From: JAYEJB01 sp034716415
Lineage (GTDB): Bacteria; Patescibacteriota; Patescibacteriia; SG8-24
Direction of reading: 5' to 3'
NCBI GenBank assembly: GCA_034716415.1
Contig: JAYEJB010000031.1
Span: forward strand, 1 to 14,725
DNA: 14,725 nucleotides
Shown here: one piece after another, positions 1 through 6,618 of the stretch
Position numbering within the stretch: the first letter of the stretch is position 1
How the letters are laid out: each line of letters opens with the position of its first letter
The notes under the pieces: generated by a model
The model's database searches: none
Told to the model about the DNA's origin: nothing
What the model saw: the letters and a program-made list of their open reading frames with translations, nothing else
Position numbers and translations under genes: made by a program

Positions 1-150
1 TGGCGGGGCAGGGGCCCCTCCGCTGAAGTTGACCGCTCCTAGGGAGCTTCGCTTCGCTCTGGTAACATCTTTCTGTGGCGGACCAGGGGGTCCTTCCGCG
101 TGGCGAACCGGTCTTAGGGTGGTTCGCATTCGCTCTGGAAATTTCATGCC
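1..150. repeat. two-copy 75-bp imperfect tandem repeat, non-coding
   Basis: Two units of about 75 bp (1-75 and 76-150) align with each other. Both begin TGGCGG and share a G/C run, a short hairpin-forming core and an ending close to TTCGCTCTGG. Copy 1 can fold GCTCC-TA-GGGAGC and GGGG-CCCC. Copy 2 can fold GCGAACC with GGTTCGC and GGACC with GGTCC. The primary sequence differs more than the stems do, which hints at conserved folding rather than coding. It lies downstream of mraY. No protein was recognised here. The first copy may continue to the left of the window. Confidence 0.6.
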
Positions 151-175
151 AAGAGTGACGTGCTTTCTATGGTTC

Positions 176-228
176 CCGGGTACATTCCTGTGTACAAGTC
201 ATACGACTTGCACACAGGAAGAACCCGG
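176..228. other. large hairpin downstream of mraY
   Basis: The 16-base arm at 185-200 (starting TTCCTGTG) pairs with 205-220 (ending CACAGGAA) over an ATAC loop, with one wobble or mismatch. After a small internal loop, an outer stem forms between CCGGGT (176-181) and ACCCGG (223-228). No T-tract follows on either strand, so it is not a standard intrinsic terminator. It could be a transcript 3'-end stabiliser, a structured RNA or part of a repeat element. Confidence 0.6.
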
Positions 229-302
229 CAACTGTCGCTCGGCTGACCGGCTTTCACGCAGGAAGAACCCGGTAACTACTGCTCGGCTGACCGACTTTCA
301 CA
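215..302. repeat. two-copy 44-bp tandem repeat with a decayed third copy
   Basis: Units 215-258 and 259-302 differ at only a few positions. Both start CAGGAAGAACCCGG and contain GCTCGGCTGACC followed by CTTTCAC. A degraded partial third copy can be traced to about 335. The 44-bp period is not a multiple of three, and no stable reading frame is kept, so this is non-coding. The first unit overlaps the right arm of the 176-228 hairpin. There are no spacers, so this is not a CRISPR. Confidence 0.75.
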
Positions 303-353
303 TAGTCAGAGCCTAGTAACGGTGCTCAACCTTTCCGATATTCCGACCCCAAA

Positions 354-1406
354 TCAAATAAAGAATCCGATATCCACCAGCGCCAATATCAATCCCATCA
401 CTGCGGTCACGCCCGCGATTATCCAAAAACGCATGACGATCTTCGGTTCCGGCCAGCCGATCGCCTCGAAATGGTGATGAATCGGCGTCGAGATGAAAAT
501 CTTCTTCTTACGGAACCTCTTCGACAACAACTGCACGATGACCGACAACGATTCCATGACGAAGATAAATCCGATGATCGGTAACAGCAACGCCATGTTG
601 GTCAGCATCGCGACGATGCCGAGCGTCACGCCCAGCGACATCGCACCGGTGTCACCCATGAAGAAACGGGCCGGGTTGATGTTGAACCACAGGAACGCCA
701 GCAACGCGCCGGCGATGACACCGCAGAACGCGGCAAGGTCCGTCTTGCCCTGCAGGAACGCGATCGCTCCGTAGGTCGCGAAACACGACATGAGCACCCC
801 ACCCGCCAGACCATCCAGACCGTCGGCCTCGTTCACCGAGAAGGACGTAGCCACGATGACCGTTATGAAAACCGGGATATACCACCAGCCGATGTTGAAA
901 CTGCCGATGAACGGCACGCGAATCAGATCCCAATCCAGCTTAAAATAGAACCAAAGCGCGCCCACGGCGGCAATCGCGGCATAGACCAGTAGGCGATGTC
1001 TGACGGTGAGACCGCCGCCGCGCGGACCGATCCCCCTGACATTGAAGTAATCGTCCACCAACCCGACCAGCGCGGACGCCACGAGCGCCCCCAAGGGCAA
1101 CAGCGTCTGCGAGCGCGACAGGAAATCGAATCCCGAGAAGAACGGGCTACCGATCAGCCGGTTGCCGTAATGGAACACCAGCGCCAACACGAGCACCGTC
1201 ACCCAGATGAGGATGCCGCCCATGGTCGGGGTCCCGGCCTTGTCTTTGTGCATCTTAGAGAATACAGGCGCCGATCGCGCGTCCCGTATCTTCTTCCCCA
1301 GCTTGTGCTTGTAGAGGAAATTCGTCAGTAGCGGCGTCCAGGCGATCGCCAGCAGGAACGCCAACGTCGTGAGAAAAAAGACCTTGATGATGTTAAAGAG
1401 TTCCAT
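354..1406 (-). CDS. mraY: phospho-N-acetylmuramoyl-pentapeptide-transferase MraY
   Basis: Integral membrane enzyme that transfers phospho-MurNAc-pentapeptide from its UDP carrier to undecaprenyl phosphate, making lipid I for peptidoglycan. The product has 350 residues, a typical length for the family. Visible hallmarks are TPTMGG (59-64), the Asp pair LVDDY (D118-D119), NEADGLDGLAGG (192-203), FFMGDTG with D252, and the PIHHHFE histidine cluster (310-312). About ten hydrophobic helices are spread along the chain. The more common form of the third motif is NLTDGLDGLA; here the Thr is Ala. The gene starts 6 bases after the stop of the upstream small membrane protein gene and is probably co-transcribed with it. 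No other dcw cluster gene (murD, ftsW, murG) is visible beside it. Confidence 0.97.
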   Translation of the reverse strand: MELFNIIKVFFLTTLAFLLAIAWTPLLTNFLYKHKLGKKIRDARSAPVFSKMHKDKAGTPTMGGILIWVTVLVLALVFHYGNRLIGSPFFSGFDFLSRSQTLLPLGALVASALVGLVDDYFNVRGIGPRGGGLTVRHRLLVYAAIAAVGALWFYFKLDWDLIRVPFIGSFNIGWWYIPVFITVIVATSFSVNEADGLDGLAGGVLMSCFATYGAIAFLQGKTDLAAFCGVIAGALLAFLWFNINPARFFMGDTGAMSLGVTLGIVAMLTNMALLLPIIGFIFVMESLSVIVQLLSKRFRKKKIFISTPIHHHFEAIGWPEPKIVMRFWIIAGVTAVMGLILALVDIGFFI

Positions 1407-1412
1407 ATCGGT

Positions 1413-1817
1413 TCAGCCGTTCAATAGTAAAGCCATGATACCACCGATCGCCACGACCACCTCCAGGAAGACCGTTATCGACATGATGACCGGCGAGAAC
1501 AGGCGGTATTGTTTCGACAGCAGGCCGGCGAACGCGGCGTTAACGAAAAAAAGCAACAGCCCGAACCCCGGGAAGATGAGGACCATCCACCACACGGCGA
1601 TCCAATCCACACCCAGCGCCGCGGTATAATGCAGACGCAAGAAATCCAGCGAGCCGAGCCGCGATACGATGAACCACATCACCAGCATCCAGTGCACGAT
1701 AAGCACGGCCATGGCGACACCCGCCATGATCTCCATTGTCCGGTCATGGATGCCGAACACCCTGTCTGTCAGCCGATCCCCGTATGAACGGGTCTTGAAC
1801 AGCTTCAATTCAGCCAT
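1413..1817 (-). CDS. small multi-pass membrane protein of unknown function
   Basis: The 134-residue product begins MAELKLFK and has a short basic N-terminus, then three hydrophobic stretches at about 29-51, 71-95 and 108-132. I do not recognise a family. The frame stays open to a TTG at 1868, but the ATG at 1817 is preferred because the best promoter (1853-1881) lies upstream of it and would initiate inside the longer form. Its stop is 6 bases before mraY, so the two are likely one transcript. A role linked to the cell envelope or to MraY is guilt by association only. Confidence 0.75.
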   Translation of the reverse strand: MAELKLFKTRSYGDRLTDRVFGIHDRTMEIMAGVAMAVLIVHWMLVMWFIVSRLGSLDFLRLHYTAALGVDWIAVWWMVLIFPGFGLLLFFVNAAFAGLLSKQYRLFSPVIMSITVFLEVVVAIGGIMALLLNG

Positions 1818-1852
1818 ATAAACGTATTTTCTCTCACTCTTGTCTGGTCCGA

Positions 1853-1881
1853 ACAATACCACCGCCAACCGCTAGCTTCAA
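1853..1881 (-). promoter_or_regulatory. candidate sigma70-type promoter for the membrane protein-mraY unit
   Basis: Read on the minus strand, TTGAAG (1881-1876) is followed by a 17-base spacer and TATTGT (1858-1853). Each box matches 4 of 6 consensus bases. Transcription would begin near 1846, giving a leader of about 28 bases before the ATG at 1817, with a weak GAGAG as the only ribosome-binding candidate. Confidence 0.4.
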
Positions 1882-1944
1882 CAGCTTCAGGTAATATCCC
1901 CAGCCTCGCCTTAAATGAGATAGCCAGTGTGATATGGAATATGG

Positions 1945-1950
1945 TAAAAT
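1945..1950 (+). promoter_or_regulatory. candidate extended -10 box upstream of pilB
   Basis: TAAAAT is preceded by TGG, fitting the extended -10 form TGn, in an AT-rich stretch just before the pilB ATG at 1962. No convincing -35 is present at the right distance. Initiation about 7 bases downstream would give a nearly leaderless transcript, which agrees with the absence of a Shine-Dalgarno sequence before pilB. Confidence 0.35.
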
Positions 1951-1961
1951 ATGTATAGACT

Positions 1962-3707
1962 ATGCTAAGCGATGAACTCCTCAAAAAAATCCTTCGGGAA
2001 ACCAAGACCTTCGATGCCAAAGGGCTGAAGGATCTTATTGAAGAGGTGAAAGCCAAGGACCCGAAGATGCCGCTCGAGCAATATCTTCTCAAGGAAAAGA
2101 AGATGCCCGAGGAGATGTTATACCGCATCGCGGCGCAGTTCTACAAACTGCCTTTCGTCAACCTGCGCGACAAGCCGATCCGGCGCGACATCCTTTTCAT
2201 CATACCTGAACCGATCGCTGTCTCGCACAAGATCATCGCCTTCGATCAGACGGAAGATGAGCTTTATGTCGCGACGATGGAACCGACTGATCTACAGACG
2301 TTCGAGTTCATCAAGCGCAAGACCAACCTGAAGCTCAAGGTCCATTATACCAACCCTTCCTCGTTCGAGCAGACCCTGAAGCAATACCGGCAGAGTCTGT
2401 CGGCCGAACTGGGCGCGCTGACCGCCATCCCGACCGGCGAAGAGGGCGAGCCGTCACCGGAAGAAGAGGCCGAACTGTCGAAGCTGGCCGAAGACATCCC
2501 GATCGTCCGCGTCGTCGACAGCATCCTCGAACACGCCATCCTCGAAGGCGCTTCGGATATCCACATCGAGCCGACGGAAAGAGAGGTCGTCGTGCGCTTC
2601 CGTGTCGATGGCATCATGAAACGGGTCATGAACTTCCCGAAAGTCATTGCCGCCGGCATCGTCGCGCGTATCAAGATCCTGTCGAACCTGAAGCTGGACG
2701 AACACCGCCTGCCGCAGGACGGACGTTTCAAGATCGAGAATCCGAACTACAAGTTCTCGATGCGTGTCTCCATCCTGCCGGTGCAGGACGGCGAGAAGAT
2801 CGTCATGCGTCTGCTGTCCGAATCAGCGACCGCATTGACGCTGGACCAACTCGGCTTCCGTGCCAAAGAAAAGGAAATCGTGGGGCGGAACACCACCAAA
2901 CCGCACGGCATCATCCTCGTCACCGGTCCGACCGGAAGCGGTAAGACGACGACGCTGTATTCGATTCTGGCGATGCTGAATACGCCTGAGGTGAACATCT
3001 CGACCATCGAGGATCCTATCGAGTACCGCATGGCCGGCGTCAACCAGAGCCAGGTCAACTCGCGGATCGGCTTCACTTTCGCCGGCGGACTGCGTGCACT
3101 GATGCGTCAGGACCCGAACATCATCATGGTCGGTGAGATCCGTGACGAAGAGACCGCCAGTATCGCCGTGCAGGCGGCGCTGACCGGCCACTTGGTGCTC
3201 GGCACCCTGCACACGAACGACGCCGCGACATCCCTGCCCCGCCTGGCTGACATGAAAGTACCGCCGTTCCTGATCGCCTATACCGCGAACATGATCATCG
3301 GTCAGCGTCTGGTGCGGAAAGTCTGCCAGCACTGCTTACGTTCGTACCGCCTCCCGAAACGCACCATCAACCAGCTCGCCGAACAGGTGGATCTCGACAC
3401 GATCTGGGCGACGCTCGTACGGCAAGGCGTGGTGGAAGCGGACCAGAAGCTTGAAGACACGATGTTCTGGCGTGGTTCCGGCTGTCCGCAGTGCGGAGAT
3501 GAAGGCTACAAAGGCCGTGTCGGTATCTATGAGGTACTCGAAGTCACCCCGGAAATCAGCCGCCTGATCAACGAGAACCAATCTTCCGATGCCATCAAGA
3601 AAAAAGCGATCGAAGAAGGCATGATCACGATGATCGAGGCCGGATTCGTCAAAGCGATCGAAGCCGTCACCACGATCGAGGAGATTCTCCGAGTGACGAA
3701 AGATTAA
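1962..3707 (+). CDS. pilB: type IV pilus assembly ATPase PilB (GspE family)
   Basis: Cytoplasmic hexameric ATPase that drives pilin polymerisation through the platform protein PilC. The 581-residue product has an N-terminal MshEN/T2SSE_N-like region (about 20-150), an acidic linker (about 158-172), and the secretion ATPase core. That core shows Walker A GPTGSGKT (322-329), Walker B ending GEIRD (E392), and a His box LTGHLVLGTLHTND (407-420). A zinc-type tetracysteine is formed by CQHC (455, 458) and CPQC (508, 511), typical of extension ATPases and absent from the retraction ATPase PilT. PilB and GspE are hard to separate by sequence; the neighbouring pilC and pilMNO favour PilB. No ribosome binding site is visible before the ATG. 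It is the first gene of the plus-strand pilus locus. Confidence 0.95.
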   Translation: MLSDELLKKILRETKTFDAKGLKDLIEEVKAKDPKMPLEQYLLKEKKMPEEMLYRIAAQFYKLPFVNLRDKPIRRDILFIIPEPIAVSHKIIAFDQTEDELYVATMEPTDLQTFEFIKRKTNLKLKVHYTNPSSFEQTLKQYRQSLSAELGALTAIPTGEEGEPSPEEEAELSKLAEDIPIVRVVDSILEHAILEGASDIHIEPTEREVVVRFRVDGIMKRVMNFPKVIAAGIVARIKILSNLKLDEHRLPQDGRFKIENPNYKFSMRVSILPVQDGEKIVMRLLSESATALTLDQLGFRAKEKEIVGRNTTKPHGIILVTGPTGSGKTTTLYSILAMLNTPEVNISTIEDPIEYRMAGVNQSQVNSRIGFTFAGGLRALMRQDPNIIMVGEIRDEETASIAVQAALTGHLVLGTLHTNDAATSLPRLADMKVPPFLIAYTANMIIGQRLVRKVCQHCLRSYRLPKRTINQLAEQVDLDTIWATLVRQGVVEADQKLEDTMFWRGSGCPQCGDEGYKGRVGIYEVLEVTPEISRLINENQSSDAIKKKAIEEGMITMIEAGFVKAIEAVTTIEEILRVTKD

Positions 3708-3716
3708 ACGCGCAGC

Positions 3717-3827
3717 GAGAGAGCAAGAGAGTAAGAAAGAGAGAAAGTCAAAAATATGTGTCCGGCCACAGGCCAGACCCCCATATCACTTTCTCACTCT
3801 CTCACTTTCTCACTCTCTCACTCTCAA
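3717..3827 (+). repeat. 8-bp-period tandem repeat inverted repeat between pilB and pilC
   Basis: A purine arm (3717-3748) is built of four 8-mers such as GAGAGAGC, AAGAGAGT, AAGAAAGA and GAGAAAGT. About 40 bases later a pyrimidine arm (3788-3827) repeats ACTTTCTC and ACTCTCTC alternately, with two perfect 16-bp copies (3788-3803 and 3804-3819). The arms are near reverse complements, so the transcript could form a long hairpin ending about 10 bases before the pilC ATG. The loop region holds GGCC-ACA-GGCC. No T-tract follows, so it is not a simple terminator. Confidence 0.7.
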
Positions 3828-3836
3828 CACTCCCAT

Positions 3837-4934
3837 ATGGTCAACATCTTTTCACGGATCGACAACTGGCTGGTACGCAACACATCGGTACCGCTCACCC
3901 AAAAGGTATTCTTCACCGAGAACCTGCGTGTCATGATACACGCCGGTCTTTCGATGTCCGAAGCGCTGAACACGCTCGCCATGCAGTCCGAGTCGAAAAG
4001 CTTCAGGAAGATCATAACGACCGTCAAAGAGGATGTAGAGTCGGGTAAATCGCTTTCCGCCGGACTGTCGAAATATCCGAGATCGTTCCCGGACATCTAC
4101 CGCAGCATGATCCAGGTCGGTGAGATATCCGGAACGCTCGAGAACGTGCTTGAGGAGCTGACACAGCAGATGAAGAAGGACCACAAGCTGCGCACCAAGG
4201 TCAGAGGCGCGATGACCTATCCGATCGTCATCCTGATCGCCATGGTCGGCATCACGATCGGACTCCTTGTCTTCGTCCTTCCGAAACTGCTGGGCATCTT
4301 CAAGGAATTCGGCGACACCGTGCAGCTGCCGCTCGCCACCAAGATGCTCATCACCACCAGCGACTTCGTGCAGAACAACGGAATACTCACGGCCGTCATC
4401 ATTATCGCTACGGTCATGCTGTTCATGTCGGCTATCCGGATTCCGATCGGCAAGAAGATCTTCCACTGGATACTGCTCAAAGGACCGATCATCGGACCGA
4501 TATCGAAAAAAGTCAATCTGGCACGCTTCTCCAGGACCCTTTCCGGACTTCTCCGGACCGACATCCCGGTCGTGCAGTCGCTCGAGATCACTTCGCAGGT
4601 CGTGGGTAACATCCATTACCACAACGCTATCCTCGATACGAGCGAGAAGATCAAGAAGGGCGCGACCATCGCTGAAAGCATGGAGACCCACAAGAACGTC
4701 TTCCCTCCCCTGGTGGTCCAGATGACGTTCGTCGGAGAGCGTTCCGGTAATGTCGATGACCTGCTTGCCGACGTCGCGGATTTCTACGAGGCACAGGTCG
4801 ACCAAGTACTCGACAACATGTCATCGATCATCGAGCCGGTTCTCATCCTCATCCTGGCGGGCATGGTCGGCGGCATCGCGCTCGCCGTAATCACTCCGAT
4901 GTACACGCTGACCGAGGCTATAGCGGAATCTTAA
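3837..4934 (+). CDS. pilC: type IV pilus platform protein PilC (T2SS F family)
   Basis: Inner-membrane platform that couples PilB to pilin insertion and extraction. The 365-residue product has two homologous T2SSF domains (about 24-148 and 226-356). Each carries a VGE-SG motif (VGEISG at 94-99, VGERSG at 299-304). Membrane segments lie at about 128-150, 183-202 and 332-354, the usual PilC/GspF arrangement, and the protein is slightly shorter than the roughly 400-residue proteobacterial form. The frame is open upstream to an ATG at 3756, but that extension would encode a Ser/His/Leu string entirely from the intergenic repeat, so the ATG at 3837 (MVNIFSRIDN) is chosen. No Shine-Dalgarno precedes it; the upstream bases are a pyrimidine tract. 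Confidence 0.95.
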   Translation: MVNIFSRIDNWLVRNTSVPLTQKVFFTENLRVMIHAGLSMSEALNTLAMQSESKSFRKIITTVKEDVESGKSLSAGLSKYPRSFPDIYRSMIQVGEISGTLENVLEELTQQMKKDHKLRTKVRGAMTYPIVILIAMVGITIGLLVFVLPKLLGIFKEFGDTVQLPLATKMLITTSDFVQNNGILTAVIIIATVMLFMSAIRIPIGKKIFHWILLKGPIIGPISKKVNLARFSRTLSGLLRTDIPVVQSLEITSQVVGNIHYHNAILDTSEKIKKGATIAESMETHKNVFPPLVVQMTFVGERSGNVDDLLADVADFYEAQVDQVLDNMSSIIEPVLILILAGMVGGIALAVITPMYTLTEAIAES

Positions 4935-4937
4935 ATC

Positions 4938-4969
4938 GAGTCCAGGAGTCAAGAAGTCAAGGAGTAATG
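4938..4969 (+). repeat. 8-bp tandem repeat containing the ribosome binding site of the next gene
   Basis: Four consecutive 8-mers, GAGTCCAG, GAGTCAAG, AAGTCAAG and GAGTAATG, fill the gap between the pilC stop and the next start. The AAGGAG ribosome binding site (4959-4964) and the ATG at 4967 are part of the repeat, so the translation signal seems to be made from repeat sequence. The gap between site and start is only 2 bases, which is short. Confidence 0.65.
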
Positions 4970-5950
4970 TCTTATTTCCGAAACAATAAACAGTCAAGCC
5001 GCCGTAGGGCGGCTTCAGCGCATTCGGATGACGGCTTTACGCTGTTGGAGGCGCTGGTTACGATCGGCCTCGCGGCGGTCATCCTGTCGATCTACTCCGC
5101 TCTTCTGATGGGCGTCTACTTCCTGTCACGAACCGAGTTCGGCGTCCAAGCGACCAGTTTCGTCCAAGAGGGGCTGGATGCCCTGCGGACGCTCGAATAC
5201 GAAGACCTGCTCGACCGGACAGACGGCAACCTGCTCGGGCTGTCGTTCACCCGCGGTAGCTGGACGGTCGCCGATGACAGCGGAGACCAGATACTACGCC
5301 TTCCACTGGCGGTGACCGCTATCGGAGATGAGACCGGCATGGCGGTCGTGCCGGGTAATCACCGCACGGACTGCACGCTCACCGCGGACGTCAGGGCGCG
5401 GGGGGTGTCCCCATCCGGTTGGGGTACGGGCATCGCTATACGCTATCGCGACGCGGAGAATCACTACCGCTTCCGCTTCACGGCAGGTGGAATCGCTTTC
5501 GATGAGGTCAAGGAGGGCGTGGTCACGACGCTCTGGTCGCAAAGCGCCACTTATAACAAGGATACTTGGTACGAACTTGAGGTGGTCGCGTCGGATGACC
5601 AGTTCACACTGAAACGCAACAGCACCACGCTGACGACGGTCACCGACGATACGTTCGCGATCGGTGACCTGGCGATCATCGCTCTGGATGACGCGCTAGT
5701 CGACGTCAATGACGTCTCCGTCGTTGAGGGAAGCACGACCTCTTGGGATTTCGAGAGCGACGCCTTGGGCGTCATGGCCAACGACTGGAGAAGGCTGAGC
5801 GCGTACGACCTGCCAGACGGAACAGCCACGTTGTCGATCGAAAACTATCTTGGTCAGGCGGAAATGAAGAAAGCGACAGTGACCGTGACCTGGACCGAAA
5901 CCGCCCTGACCAAGAGCTCGACCGGTACTGTCGTCATAACCTCTCCATAA
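4967..5950 (+). CDS. large prepilin-like protein with a LamG/concanavalin-like insert
   Basis: Probable minor pilin of 327 residues. It has a basic leader and a class III processing site DDG/FTLLEALVTIG, with cleavage after G23, Phe at mature +1 and Glu at +5 (E28), followed by a hydrophobic helix to about residue 53. The C-terminus (about 285-326) has a KKATVTVTW strand pattern seen in PilV/GspI-like pseudopilins. Between them, roughly 95-253, is a beta-rich segment with GTGIAIRYRDAENHYRFRF (153-171), WYELEV (201-206) and alternating strands, resembling LamG/DUF1080 jelly-roll folds that bind glycans. Prepilin identity is secure; the jelly-roll call is inference from pattern. It is followed by three more prepilin-like genes. 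Confidence 0.85.
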   Translation: MSYFRNNKQSSRRRAASAHSDDGFTLLEALVTIGLAAVILSIYSALLMGVYFLSRTEFGVQATSFVQEGLDALRTLEYEDLLDRTDGNLLGLSFTRGSWTVADDSGDQILRLPLAVTAIGDETGMAVVPGNHRTDCTLTADVRARGVSPSGWGTGIAIRYRDAENHYRFRFTAGGIAFDEVKEGVVTTLWSQSATYNKDTWYELEVVASDDQFTLKRNSTTLTTVTDDTFAIGDLAIIALDDALVDVNDVSVVEGSTTSWDFESDALGVMANDWRRLSAYDLPDGTATLSIENYLGQAEMKKATVTVTWTETALTKSSTGTVVITSP

Positions 5951-5972
5951 AATGGATGTCCGAACGATAAAA

Positions 5973-6008
5973 CGGGGAAGCGGGAAGCGGGAAGCGGGAA
6001 GCGGGAAG
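5973..6008 (+). repeat. 7-bp CGGGAAG tandem repeat
   Basis: Four perfect CGGGAAG units (5981-6008) follow one degenerate CGGGGAAG (5973-5980). They lie between two prepilin genes. The downstream reading frame can be extended through the repeat to an ATG at 5952, but that would translate the repeat itself, so it is treated as intergenic. The same GCGGGAA word recurs near 12256 and 13858. Confidence 0.85.
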
Positions 6009-6026
6009 CATTTCCTGCGAGGCTTT

Positions 6027-6605
6027 ATGACATCTGACGACCTCCCGCATCAAAAAGGTTTCTCGCTCATGGAAAGCATCACCGTCCTGGGCGTGATGGC
6101 GATGTTACTGATCATCATCGCGCAGATTTTCATCGTCAGCTACGACATCTACGCCAAACAGACCGCTAAAGCCGACAATTCGACGAGCGCCGTGCTGGCC
6201 GCCAGAGCCATATCCGAATCGACCCGCGGAGCGACGGAAGTACTCGATACAGGCACCATCAACAGCACGGTCTATACTTCGTCCGATGACGAGCTGGTGC
6301 TGAAACTGCCGGCCATCGACGGCAGCGGCAACATCATCGTCGACAGCTACGACTACATCGCCTTCTACCGCGATGGCACTGATACCACCAAGATATTCTC
6401 CGACATCGAGTCGGACGCGAGCAGTTATCGCTTCAGCGGACAGAAACTGGTCACCGCCTACAACGAGGCCATGAACTTCCGCTACAACAACCCGACGATC
6501 GCTGACGCGAGCAGGGTTTCCATATATATACGCAACGCGCAAGTCGTACGACAGGCCAACCTGGAGGCTGAAGCCTGGACATCAATATTCCTAAGGAACC
6601 GATAA
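6027..6605 (+). CDS. prepilin-like minor pilin
   Basis: Product of 192 residues with the processing site HQKG/FSLMESITVLG: cleavage after G11, Phe at +1, Glu at +5 (E16), and a hydrophobic helix to about residue 36. The rest is a mixed alpha/beta globular region rich in Ser, Thr and Asp, resembling PilW/GspJ-type pseudopilins in position and size, but I cannot assign it to either. The ATG at 6027 is preferred over the in-frame ATG at 5952. A GAGG ribosome binding site (6019-6022) sits 4 bases before it, and the longer form would put 25 residues, partly repeat-encoded, before the leader. The next gene begins 13 bases after the stop. Confidence 0.85.
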   Translation: MTSDDLPHQKGFSLMESITVLGVMAMLLIIIAQIFIVSYDIYAKQTAKADNSTSAVLAARAISESTRGATEVLDTGTINSTVYTSSDDELVLKLPAIDGSGNIIVDSYDYIAFYRDGTDTTKIFSDIESDASSYRFSGQKLVTAYNEAMNFRYNNPTIADASRVSIYIRNAQVVRQANLEAEAWTSIFLRNR

Positions 6606-6618
6606 CACGACAGGGACT

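Noticed and set aside
215..302. Possible CRISPR array
   Set aside because: There are only two direct, contiguous 44-bp units with no unique spacers and no cas genes in the window.
29..316. Open frame of 95 codons across the left repeats
   Set aside because: It runs through 75-bp and 44-bp units, and the 44-bp period breaks the frame relation between copies. It has no ribosome binding site and no recognisable protein character.
3756..3836. Upstream ATG extension of pilC
   Set aside because: The 27 added residues (SLSHSLTFSLSHS type) come wholly from the pyrimidine repeat and are unlike any PilC N-terminus.
3852..4805. Minus-strand open frame opposite pilC
   Set aside because: It is antisense to conserved T2SSF domains and is rich in Asp/Arg/His without domain features.
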